Source of the DNA: Corella eumyota
Lineage: Eukaryota; Chordata; Ascidiacea; Phlebobranchia; Corellidae
Assembly (NCBI GenBank): GCA_963082875.1
Contig: OY720098.1
Coordinates: forward strand, 2,232,001 to 2,296,000
Reading direction: 5' to 3'
Length of the DNA: 64,000 bases
Of the stretch, positions 1 to 10,466 are shown one piece after another (the first letter of the stretch is position 1; each line of letters opens with the position of its first letter). The notes below the pieces were generated by a model. That model did no database searches, had not been told where the DNA came from, and saw only the letters and a program-made list of their open reading frames with translations. The translations under genes and the position numbers were made by a program.

Positions 1-3000
1 AACTGAAGTTATTATCGTATAAATTCCAATATCAAATTTTCTACCATCCACTAAGAATGGATCACTAATAAATTCTTGAACAAAAGAATCAGAGGCAGTT
101 AGGTCAATATCTACAAGAGAAAAAATTAATTTTAATATCATAAAAAATCAAAATGTTTCGTTAAAACGCAATTTAAAAATATAAAATTGTTTTTTCGATA
201 ACCATAAAAATAATTCAATTTTTTCTAATGTTTTTATTGGCCTATTTGTTTTCAGGATTTTATAAACTGCATGCACAAAAAAATAATATGCTATTTGTTC
301 CACTTAAAAAACTGCAAAACTTTTATGTTTAATGTTTAGTCTTACCTTTCATGGATTTGATTGTAATACCACGATGCTGATTATTCTTTTGGACCCAAAG
401 TTTACTTGGATTTTGATTCGCATATTTAATAAATTCTTCTTTTTCTTTGGGCAAACTAAACGCCGTTGGAATGTGCCTAAAATTTATTAAATAATTTATA
501 AAAATAAATAATTCATTTTTTATTTAATTTTCACAAGTATATATAATGCCAAACTCAATTACATATTAAGCCAATTAAAAATTTACATCGCAACCCATTT
601 GATTATTTGTTTAATTCACATTCTCTACAATACTATGAAAATAGATTGAAATCCCAAACTATTGATCTAGTAATATAGCTTTATAAACATGGTTAAATAC
701 TTAAAAACTAGACAGAATATTTATCATGGCTATATAATATAGTTATGTTATGGTATATTAATAAAACCACACAATATATATACTTAAATTTAAAATTCAA
801 TGTTGTAACAGTCCCACAAACACAATTTACACAACTTAGGTATAAGTATAAGAGGAAGTATCTTATTAACTTCCTGATACAAACACTAACATTACCTTTG
901 TTTTTACAATATCTTTAACCTACCTGAATTTTGATCTGGCTAAAAATACTTTGCTAGTTATAAACCCAAAGCCAGGAAAATGATTGATCTAAAATATTGA
1001 AAATAACTTTTAATTTTTAAGTCTACAATAATTATTTTCATAAAAAAATATATATGCAATTAAACCTTTTTTTAAAAAAAAAATTTAAAAAATTTATGAC
1101 ACATTGTTTGTTAATTTTAACATTATTTAAAAATAGGATTTTAATCTTTTAAGGCTTTAAATAAAGGCCTACTTCTACATGGCCAAATATTAGTTAATTT
1201 GACCAAAAAAAATATAGATTAGTGCCACAGCCTTGCCATTTTTTTATTTGCATGCACAATATCTGGTTAAAAACTGCCCTACTTTTTAGGCTAACAAAAA
1301 CTATATATTTATTATCATACAGTATACAACACTGACAATAAAACCCAAACTTGTGGATGTAAACCTGTCCATTTAAACTTTACCGACAATTATAACAATA
1401 CATAAGGAAACATATACTAGAATATATATGTCAAGTTATACTGTAGTTTTGTTGTTACTTAAGCCTTTTCACATAATACATAAGGAAACATACTAGAATA
1501 TATATGTTTTTGTTGTTACTTAAGCCTTTTTCACAATTTAAATGTAAAAGATGCATAACATGATTACCAATTGTTTTTGAGTTATGTCGTTTGGTTTTCC
1601 AATAACTTTAGAAAAGGGATATTCATAACCCCACATTACATCCCACGGTTCCTTCATATTTTCATTCCACCTCTCATACCCAAGTTCCTTAAAAACATTC
1701 CTCACATGAAGCATATGAGGACTATCTGCACTAAAATAATTTAACAATTTTTTAAAACAAAATACTTTTCAGTTAAATAAAAAAAAAAATTTTTTTCTCT
1801 GAGTGTAAAGGTTGATTTCATGACCTTAACATAGAGTAACTTATGTTACCCTGACCCAGTCCCAAGTTGCATTTGGCAGTTTGGGATATTATGAATCATT
1901 ACTACCTGATCATTAAGATGCTGATTAACTGTTGTTCAGCAGAAGATCATACAATTTATTGTGCCTTACTCAAAGGTGCTACAGCACAATAGCAGTGGGG
2001 ATTAAACCCAGGACCTCACATAGTATAACCAAGTGTTCTTACCACTACACCTTGATTATAATTTGTATAAGGGTAATTATAAACTTACCTTTTTGCCCAT
2101 AAATAGTAAAGTGGTTTTCTTCCTGATTTGATAATTTCGTTATTATTACTGATTGATTGTACACTAGAAGCTATTTTGAGTTGTTCTCTGTGTAGTTCTT
2201 TAAGGTGCATGACATTAGACAAAATAATTAATCCAACTAAAAAAAACAATTTTCGTAAATTTTTGGCACTTTTTTATTATTTAAATAAAATTTTAAAGAA
2301 AAAGTTAAAGTCCAATAACTTTTTGAAACTGAATCATTGTCTTATGACTCAAAGTTTAATTTCCACTGAGAGTGACTTGTGCAATGTTATAGCATCAATA
2401 GATAAGGCAAAATACTAAAGCATATTTCCTTTTTGACAACAAAAACTGTAAACACTTAATAAAAATATATCTTTGTTGTTACATTAGTATAAATAATGAA
2501 AAAAAATTTATAAATTTTTCTTTTTGTTTATATATCTTTATCCTCGATGTGGGAAGTCGAATGCGCGACTTAAACATAGAGTAACATCAGTTACTCCGAC
2601 CCAGTCTCGAGTTGCCTTTAGCAGTTTGGGATATTATAGATTATAATTGCCCAATAATTATACTGCTGATTCAGTATTGGCTTAGCAGGAGTTTGTACCG
2701 TTCATAAGTGCCTTACTCAACGGCGCTACAGCATGAGATCTGTGGGGATTGAACTCGCGACCTCATGTGTGGTGTAGCAAGTGTTCTTACCACTACACCA
2801 TGCTGCCGGTAAAATCATTAAATTGATTTTGTCATTTTTTCCTGTCGCATTGTTGTAATATTAATTGTAAATCATATTTATTATATTCTTTTATCAATGT
2901 GCGAAAAAACAAAATAAAAAAAAATAAAAATAATGAAAAAAAATTTGTAAATAAAAGTCAGAAAATACATAAACAATATTGCACCTATTAAAATTAGTCC

Positions 3001-3132
3001 ATAAAAAAGTAACTGAATTCTTGGCAATCCCATTTTTCTTGCTTGGAACTTTAACCAATGAAAATAAACATTTAATCTCATTTTATAAAAATTCCCTCTT
3101 AAAACAAAATAATTAATAAACACGATACCCAT
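1..3132 (-). CDS. TTLL-family (tubulin-tyrosine-ligase-like) protein, type II membrane form; 5' part, runs off the left edge
   Basis: Six minus-strand exons join in frame: 3132-2985 (start uncertain), 2236-2089, 1730-1568, 988-924, 476-346 and 110-1. All have GT/AG borders and matching phases. The product starts with a basic stretch and a hydrophobic helix (LLFYGLILIVGLIILSNVM, split over exons 1 and 2), so it is probably a signal-anchored membrane protein. Then follow TTLL hallmarks: a WDVMWGYEYPF block, an INHFPGFGFIT block, LWVQKNNQHRGI (the ATP-grasp lysine/RG region) and VQEFISDPFLVDGRKFDIG. TTLL enzymes are ATP-grasp ligases adding amino acids to tubulin or other proteins. The membrane anchor and WVQKNN block recall the divergent TTLL-15-like group, so a tubulin substrate is not assured. 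About 255 residues are visible from Met 3132 (222 from Met 3033); the rest of the catalytic domain lies left of the window. Confidence 0.85.
1798..2055 (-). repeat. tRNA-derived SINE, diverged
   Basis: Diverged copy in TTLL intron 2. In reverse complement it has the tRNA-like head (GTGGTAAGAACACTTGG) and the conserved middle with a CCCAAACTGCCAAATG-type stretch. The head is worn. Confidence 0.75.
2521..2810 (-). repeat. tRNA-derived SINE, nearly full length
   Basis: In TTLL intron 1. In reverse complement it reads CCGGCAGCATGGTGTAGTGG (A box), a B box around CGAGTTCAATCCCC, a conserved body, and a tail with TCGAGGATAAAGATATATA. It is one of the best-preserved members in the window. Confidence 0.9.
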
Positions 3133-3337
3133 GCAATTACAGAAGTTATAACTAATTTGTGATATTCTACGGAAAATGACTAATAATTTTTTTACGTCAC
3201 GAATATTTATTTTTAGCTATTCGACAAACTGCCTAAGGTCATTTAAGATAAATTGTATCAACGATTAAACTAATCTTAGTACTGGCTATGCAGTAGAATA
3301 TGTATTTATTTTGTACGATAACTTTAGATAGGAAATT

Positions 3338-5643
3338 ATGTATTTTATATTTTTTGCCAGCATCGTAACATCAGTATTTTTTTCAGGTAGAATACAGTTT
3401 ACTCTACAAAAAAACTTACTAATTAAACAAAATAGAACTTATCGTATATTAGCTGACATCCACTTTTTAGGCCTTGAAATTTACGTTTTATTTATTTTTA
3501 GAAACTTTAGAAAGTGAATTTAATGTAACAGGTTTGTATTAAGCGTTTATATTTTATTTTTACAATTTAAAGAAACTTTTAAATGAATAATACATGTTTT
3601 GTTTGTTTTAGATCATTTATTTTGCTATAAATGCAGCTCTAATTCAACAGCTTCAAATAATTTAAATACTGATTGTTTCAATCCTCTCAGCAATATAAGT
3701 ATTCCCCTTACAAAATGTGAATCTAAACAAAGTTCTTGTTCAGTTACAATGCGCACTTTTGATGGTATTTATTATATCAATGCAAACTTTTTATGTTATA
3801 TATTCGTGTAAGTTGCATATAATTCAGTAGTACATTTATGCTTTTCAGACGTTCGTTATATAAGTAGAGGGTGTAGCGAATCTTTATATTCAACAATGAT
3901 AATAAGTATTGGAGATAACAAATCTTGTTTTAAAACTTGTAAAACAGACAAATGCAATCTTGATTTATGTGAATTTCAATTTACCCAAAGTAATGATTAT
4001 AAAGGTATGCTTAACCCTTTAAACTTGAAATTTGCTTATTATCTGGCAGCGTGGTGTAGTGATAAAAACACTTGCTACACCACATGAGATCGTGGGTTTA
4101 ATCCCCATCTCATGCTGTAGCGCTCTTAAATAAGACGCTATAAACGGTATGAATTCCTGCTGAGCCAGCACAGCAGCGTAATTATCGGGCAATTATAATC
4201 AGCAGCGTAATTTTCGAGCAATTATAATTTATAATATCCCAAACTGTTACAGGCAACTCGAGACTGGATCGGAGTAACTGATGTTACTCTATGTTTAAGT
4301 CGCGCATTCGACTTTTCCACATCGAGGATAATGATATATACAAAAAAAATCTAATTTAAATATAAGCTGGTAATAATTTTAGTATGTAACATTTATAGAA
4401 ACGTGCCAATTAAACCAACCATTATCTACAAATTTAAAGAACAAAAGCGAGAATGGTAAGTACTATAACAACATTTATATACAACATTTAACTTTCATTA
4501 GTCTGTTTTTAAATTATATATATTATATTTCAGTTACACGTCGATGTTTTACTTGTTCGACATACAAAAATCAAAGCTGTAACGATTGTCTATTAAATAG
4601 AAGTTATTTGAAAGAATGTCCAATTGAAAAGAAATATTGCATAAAAACAGTAAATATGGACTTGGGTAAGTTTTTCTTTTTTTTTGTATATATCTTTATC
4701 CTCGATGTGGAAAAGTTGAATGCGCGACTTAAACATAGAGTAACATCAGTTACTCCGACCCAGTCTCGAGTTGCCTGTGGCAGTTTGGGATATTATAGAT
4801 TTTAATGGTCCGAAAATTATGCTGCTGATTAATTGCTGGCTCAGCAGGAGTTCATACCGTTTATAGCGCCTTACTCAAGGGCGCTACAGCATGAGATCAG
4901 TGGGGATTGAACCCACGACCCCATGTGTGGTGTAGCAAGTGTTCTTACCACTACACCACGCTGCCGGGTAAGTTAAGCAATTTGTTAGCCATTTTTTTAT
5001 AATAAACTAACTTCACCTTGTACATTATGTATTGTGATTTCCAAATTAAAGAAAACAATGTTACTCATACTACGAGAGATTGTGTCGATGTTGAAATATT
5101 TTCTAAAACAATTCTGGAAGATTTTAACTTAAGATCGTATACCACTTCTTGTAATACAGGTACAGTGAATAATTTTTACCCGTGTATTTTTAAACAATTT
5201 ACTCTAAATGTGAAAGGGTCGACTCTAAAGCCTTATCATAAGGCAACACTTGTTACCTTGGCCAGTTTTAAGTCAACTTTTAGGCAGCTTAAGGTATTAT
5301 TATCGTATAAAAAACGATAAATTCTGATCTTAGAAAAGGTACATAATGTTTTAAGCACCTTAATTTAGGGCGCTACGACATGAAAGCAGTGGGGATCAAA
5401 CTTCTGATCTTATATTTTTGTAAAGCCAGGTGTTTTAAACACTACCCGCCTCTACATATTTATTTATTACATTAATTTAAGGCAAACAAGGACCAATAAC
5501 GATATTATTGTTTTTTTTAAGATGGCTGCAATGGAAACTTTCAATCTTGTGGAAACACGATTAATAGCTCACTTATAAAAATTATAATTTTGAGCATTTT
5601 AATCGCGAATTTTTCTCAATTATTGTTAAATGTTGTTATATAA
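3338..5643 (+). CDS. Two-domain Ly6/uPAR (three-finger) protein, GPI-anchored
   Basis: Seven exons join in frame: 3338-3386, 3612-3764, 3849-4004, 4399-4455, 4534-4665, 5052-5159 and 5522-5643. They give 258 residues, and every intron is phase 1, as is usual for extracellular modules. Residues 1-16 are a signal peptide (MYFIFFASIVTSVFFS). LU domain 1 (about 18-110) starts FCYKC and contains RGCS, CFKTC and DKCN. LU domain 2 (about 141-225) starts RRCFTCS and closes with DGCNGN. The last about 24 residues are hydrophobic and end the protein, a typical GPI-attachment signal. LU proteins are cell-surface ligands or receptors; no specific orthologue is recognised. SINEs sit in two introns. Decayed copies of the last exon occur at about 18960 and 35840, so the 3' end of this gene belonged to the duplicated kinase segment. 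Confidence 0.85.
4045..4349 (+). repeat. tRNA-derived SINE
   Basis: In intron 3 of the Ly6-type gene. It has an A box (GTGGTGTAGTG), a B box (GTGGGTTTAATCCCC), the conserved body with a small internal duplication of the CAGCAGCGTAATT stretch, and the TCGAGGATAATGATATATAC tail with an A run. Confidence 0.9.
4675..4967 (-). repeat. tRNA-derived SINE
   Basis: In intron 5 of the Ly6-type gene, in reverse orientation: the GATATATAC tail is at the left edge and CCGGCAGCGTGGTGTAGTGG is in reverse complement at the right edge. Well preserved. Confidence 0.9.
5222..5455 (-). repeat. old, diverged SINE copy
   Basis: In intron 6 of the Ly6-type gene. It keeps the body (ACACTTGTTACCTTGGCCAG), a GGGCGCTACGACATGAAAGC block and a worn tRNA head. 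The same old subfamily is seen at 18677-18928 and 35719-35807, where it precedes the Ly6 exon relics. It was therefore already present before the segment duplicated. Confidence 0.7.
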
Positions 5644-6912
5644 GGGTTTTTCAAATTATTTTTTATGAATATATATTTTGTTCCCAATTCAAGAGTAGTT
5701 TGTTGATAAGCTACAGGATCAAACAAAAAAATTTTCGGTATTACATGAAGAATAATTATAACAAAATATTTAAATAAATATTGATAACGACACAGTTTGG
5801 TTTTTAAATGTAGATCATTAAACGTCCCTTTATTTGCTTGATTTAATATTTGTTTAATAATGTCTTTTTTACCTGCGTTACATAGCGCTACGAGTATAAA
5901 CACTGAAACTTTAACTTCAAGTTGTTTATTGTCTTTATTTGATTTGTTGGTTATATAAAAGTTAAAGCCACAATTCGTCTTTTTTATTTCATGTTTTTTA
6001 TCTTAACTTAGGGTAAGCTTATTTAAATAAAGTAAATGTGTTATTTAAAACATTTAAATCACATTATGATGGTTTTTAAGCAACTTTTTGCTAGGTGAGA
6101 TATATAAAAAAAAGAAATGTAGATCAACAAAAAGATTCGTTTTTAAAACATTTATGTGTCATTTAAAAAAAAAACTATTTAATTTTTAATGTTGTTATCC
6201 ACATATAAAAATATTTTAAGGTATATTAAAAGTTAACGAAATTTTTTTTGTTTTTACTAAACGATTTTATTTTTTGCTTAAAAGGTTTGCACTAACACAT
6301 TACAAACTTTACATTAGACGTGTATAATACCCAGCTTAAACTATATACTTATACCTGTTTGACAACCTACATTTTATTAGTTTACTTAACGTTAATAGTT
6401 AACAAAGTTATTGCCAAAATACATAAAGTATGTATGCACATACGTTTAATGTGTCGTAACGTTATATATCAATGAAAAAACGGATTTAGTTTGTTAAAAA
6501 TGTTAACGGGATACTAAACAAAAAATTGTCGGTTTTGAATTAAATCAAATAGTTGTTCTTTTTATTTAAAGCAAGTTACAAACTAGCCCTATCGTATAAG
6601 AACGGCAATTAAAAAATAAATAGCTTTAGGTATGGATAAAATAAAATCATTAATTAACATTTGGGACAGATACAAGTGAAACTAAAATATTTAACAAATT
6701 GTTATAATCGCTGTTAATATTGATATATTTTTAGTAGGTTTAAAAGGTTGCTACATTTTAAAACATTTTAATAAAACCATTTGAATAATTGTTCTAGCAA
6801 GATAAAGTACACACTTCCATCAACATTAAATTAAAGTAAAAAGGTAACGTTGGTAAGAATATTTTAAATTTATAACAAAACCTTAATTTTTTTATTAATT
6901 TATAATATGCAA
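5644..6912. other. intergenic, upstream part of duplicated segment A
   Basis: No gene seen. It is AT-rich, and parts align with the upstream regions of kinase genes B (about 19110-19990) and C (about 35970-36800). One example is the block around GAATAATTGTTCTAGCAAG near 6784, which recurs near 19870 and 36672. It probably includes the promoter of kinase gene A, but no element can be named. Confidence 0.5.
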
Positions 6913-7431
6913 AGGTGGGCACTAAACTGTTAATGCGTTGATCGTTCATTACGGAAGTTTAAATTTTTCGTTAAAATTTAACTTTTTTTCGATATCGAAC
7001 CAGTTAACTTTTGTTAATTTGTGCTTTCGTTACGTTAAGTCCGTTAATTCAATATTTTACAAGTAAATTCGAGGTAATATAGAGATATATATGTGTTTAA
7101 TATGGCCGTTTATCGAGTTTAAACATTGCAATTTTAACCGAGGTTTGTAGCTACTAGCGGGTCGCTGTTATTTGGCCAGTTTTTTTCATTTAAAAAAAAC
7201 TTTTTACAAACTTACGTTCTTTTAGTTAAATTATCAACTAAGATTAAATTTATCTTTTTATTTTAAATAGGCCATTTTTTTGTTTGTTTAAATAAAATTT
7301 TACTGTCAACGGTTATCGATAACTTCGGTTACATTTGGTTTAATTTAAATTATAAACGTTAACAAAGTTAATATATTGTGTAACGAATTACCATTTTACG
7401 AAGATACTTTTTCGGTTAACTGTGCCCACCT
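6913..7431. mobile_element. non-autonomous TIR element (copy upstream of kinase A)
   Basis: It begins AGGTGGGCAC and ends GTGCCCACCT, and the subterminal parts also pair loosely (CGTTAAT/TTCGTTAC-like stretches). It is 519 bp with no ORF. The ends resemble hAT-type MITEs, but no clean target-site duplication is visible. The same element occurs in the same place in segments B and C, so it was inserted before duplication. It ends 61 bp before the first exon of the kinase gene and may contribute promoter sequence. Confidence 0.6.
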
Positions 7432-7482
7432 ATAATAATATGTATACAACATGCACTTTACAAAATATAAATTGTTTAAATG

Positions 7483-7492
7483 TTTTTCTTAG
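7483..7492 (+). promoter_or_regulatory. conserved splice acceptor upstream of start codon, kinase A (candidate trans-splice site)
   Basis: TTTTTCTTAG is followed by a 34-nt leader and ATG. The same acceptor, leader and ATG are kept in B (20574) and C (38207), and no matching upstream exon is evident. In organisms with spliced-leader trans-splicing this arrangement marks the SL acceptor; a cis-spliced 5' UTR exon is the alternative. Confidence 0.4.
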
Positions 7493-7866
7493 GAAACACA
7501 TATATCACAAGACCTGAAGACCAAAAATGTCCGACGAAGGTAAATAAAATAATTGTTTTAATAAATACCTTTTCAAGTTGATGTTTTTTTATGTTTTGAA
7601 CAAATATTAAAATTTAAATTTAAAATAAATGTTTACATTTAATTTCGTAATATCTTTATTTTTTAGGACCATCTCGGGTAAGAACCAAAATTTTAATTTT
7701 TAAATATCTTAAAACAACAACAAAGTTTATATAACTGTTTCTAAACAAAATTGTATATAAAGTTCTTTTGCATTAAGATTATTTACTTTATGTAAATACA
7801 GAAAGCTTTGTTTAATTTAAATATTAAATACAACTGACTTACTTAATACTTTAAAATGTTAATGGT

Positions 7867-8900
7867 TTACCCTTATTACAATTTTTAATTTTTTTTATGT
7901 TTTTGGGACAACAGGCTGTAAGTATTAAACAAAAATATTTTAACATTTTCAAAATTATTATTGTTTTTATATAAATAGAATAAGATTTGTTTTTTAATCT
8001 AGAGTTTAATATTACTTTTTAAATTAGTTTTTTCAAGTTAATTTATATCAGTTTTTTTTAATTTACATTTTTATGTTTGTGGAACAACAGGCTGTAAGTA
8101 TTAAACAAAATTATTTTATCATTTTTTAAAAATTATCAATTGTGTTATATAAATATTGAATTTATTATTAATTAAAATATAACTGTTTAAATTACTAATT
8201 TTAAGATAAAATATTAAAGTTGTCATGATTTACATTTTTGTTTTTATGTTCATGGAACAACAGTTTGTAAGTATTAAACAAAAAATATTTAAACATTTTT
8301 AAAATTATCATTTGTGTTATATAAATATTAAATTTTTTTAATTTAGAGTTTAATATTACTTTTTAAATTAGTATTTTCAAGTTAACTTATATCAGTTTTT
8401 TTTAATTTACATTTTTATGTTTGTGGAACAACAGCTTGTAAGTATTAAACAAAATTATTTTATCATTTTTTAAAAATTATCAATTGTGTTATATAAATAT
8501 TGAATTTATTATTAATTTACATTTTTATGTTTATGGAACAACTAGATTGTAAGTATTAAACAAAGTTATTTTAACATTTTCAAAATATTATTGTTTTTAT
8601 ATAAATAAAATAAGATTTGTTTTTCAATCTAGAGTTTAATATTACTCTTTAAATTAATATTCCTAAGCTAAATTATATCATTTTTTAATAATTTACATTT
8701 TTATGTTTTTTGAACAACAGATTGTAAGGATTAAACAAAATTATTTTAACATTTGAAAATAATTTTTTTTGTTCTAAAAAAAAAATTGTTTATCAGTTTA
8801 AAATTTAATTTTAATGTTTAAATAGCAAATTTCATGTTTAAAACGGGTAATTTTAATGATTTACATTTTTATGTTTATAGAACAACCAGTTAGTAAGTAT
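7867..8900 (+). repeat. array of diverged tandem repeats, each with a putative 3-nt microexon (gene A)
   Basis: Units spaced about 110-180 bp share TTACATTTTTATGTTTATGG, then AACAACAG, three variable bases, then GTAAGTATTAAAC. The triplets are GCT 7915-7917, GCT 8091-8093, TTT 8264-8266, CTT 8435-8437, ATT 8546-8548, ATT 8721-8723 (donor GTAAGG) and TTA 8890-8892. The last unit has an earlier TTTATAG that could give a 12-nt exon, 8881-8892. Exons 1 and 2 together make 24 nt and the next exon is phase 0, so each triplet would insert one codon without shifting frame. The pattern is directly visible; use in mRNA is inferred. Confidence 0.7.
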
Positions 8901-10460
8901 AAAACAAAATTAAGAAAACAAAGTTAAAGTTAAAATTTTTAGTTTTTTTAAAAATATTTTTTCACTATATAATTTTTTATAACATAACATAACATAGCTT
9001 TGTTTTAATTAAAATATTACTGTAATGTGGTAAAGTTATGATATATATTGTAATGTTAAGCCTATGTTTAATATTTTGGTAACAATGTATAAATAACACA
9101 AATCTAAATAAATATTTATTAATCTTTTTATAAAAACTTTTTATTAAAAAAAATAATAACAAGCAAAAAAAAAGATTTTAAATCTAAATTAAAAAACTGA
9201 ATAATAATTTATAAATATTAACAATATAAACCTAAACAAAAAAACTTTAATTTTTGTTTTATTAGCCACTAGACAGGGCAAAATTTAAATATGATGCCAA
9301 CATGAACAACGTGAGCATCAATAACTTACAAATTTAAAATAAATTAATTAAATTTGTTTTTGTTAAGGACTATATTTAATGTATTCCAATTGTAATATAT
9401 TTTACTATTTAATTATTTGTTAACCCTGAAATTCTTATATGTTCATAAACTACGAAAAATTAAATAATTGCATGATAATTTACACTGGATAAACAGATAT
9501 ATATTTAATGTTAAATTATTTTTAAAAGTTTTGTATAAACCGAGCTTTAACTGATGAAGAGTTTGAAAACCAACATCAAAAAGCATTCCAAGCTGAAAAG
9601 CAATATCTTTATTTTGATACTTATAACCAACAATTTAAAGATTTTACGGAGAATTTAAAAGAAGAATATAAAACCACCAATGACAAAAACAATAAGGTTA
9701 AAAAATTTAAGTAATTTTTATGGATAATTAATTAGTAATTTTTTATTTAAATATCTTAATTTTTGTTTAAAGAAAATACTTGAAGCACAAAGTGAATACA
9801 AAAAAGAAATGAAAAAGGTAGTTTTCATTAGTTAAAATGTCAACTAACTTAAATGTGTCACCAAAAAATCAACTCTGTGTTAAAAAAAAAAAAAAATTTT
9901 TATTAAGAAACTGTTAATTTACAAAACATGTTCTAATTTAAACAAAGAGGTAAAACTGTAATTTGTTTGCTACATAAATTTTAACAAAAATCTTTTTAAA
10001 ATCATGTTAGTACAAATAAGTATTACAATATAACAAATAACAAAATTGGTCTTGTAGAAATAACATATTTTATTGGTAGCTATGTGAAAACCGTGCTTTC
10101 AATGAACAAGAATTTGAGAACCAACATGAAAAAGTAATAAATATTGTTAAAGAAAAGCTTCATCCTAATCTTTTTGAAAACAAAAACTTTCAAGAATTTG
10201 TTCAATTAAAGAAAATGGAATTTCAAGACAATAATGCAAGAAATTTAAAGGTACATTTAACATAACACAGTGTTTTATATAAGAAATTTTTAAACAATTA
10301 TTTTCTTCATTAAAAAATGATGTATTTTTAAATATTAGTTTTTTTGTTATGTAAGTTATTCTCTAATTACATTGTGAATATGGTAGTTTAATAAATAACA
10401 ATAATTATATTAAAGGCGACCAGTCAAGCTAAAAACAAATATGAAGAAATCATATTAAAA

Positions 10461-10466
10461 GCAAGT
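10461..10466 (+). other. GC-AG intron donor, kinase A
   Basis: The exon ending AAA at 10460 is followed by GCAAGT instead of GTAAGT. Only this border keeps the 15-codon phase-0 exon, and the identical site occurs in gene B at 23420. Confidence 0.7.

Noticed and set aside
5616-5903. 95-codon minus-strand ORF downstream of the Ly6-type gene
   Set aside because: It overlaps the Ly6 last exon and shows no motif, splice context or conservation in segments B and C.
7867-8900. CRISPR-like or satellite reading of the repeated blocks
   Set aside because: Units are long, diverged and unequally spaced in an intron of a eukaryotic gene; there are no spacers of constant length.
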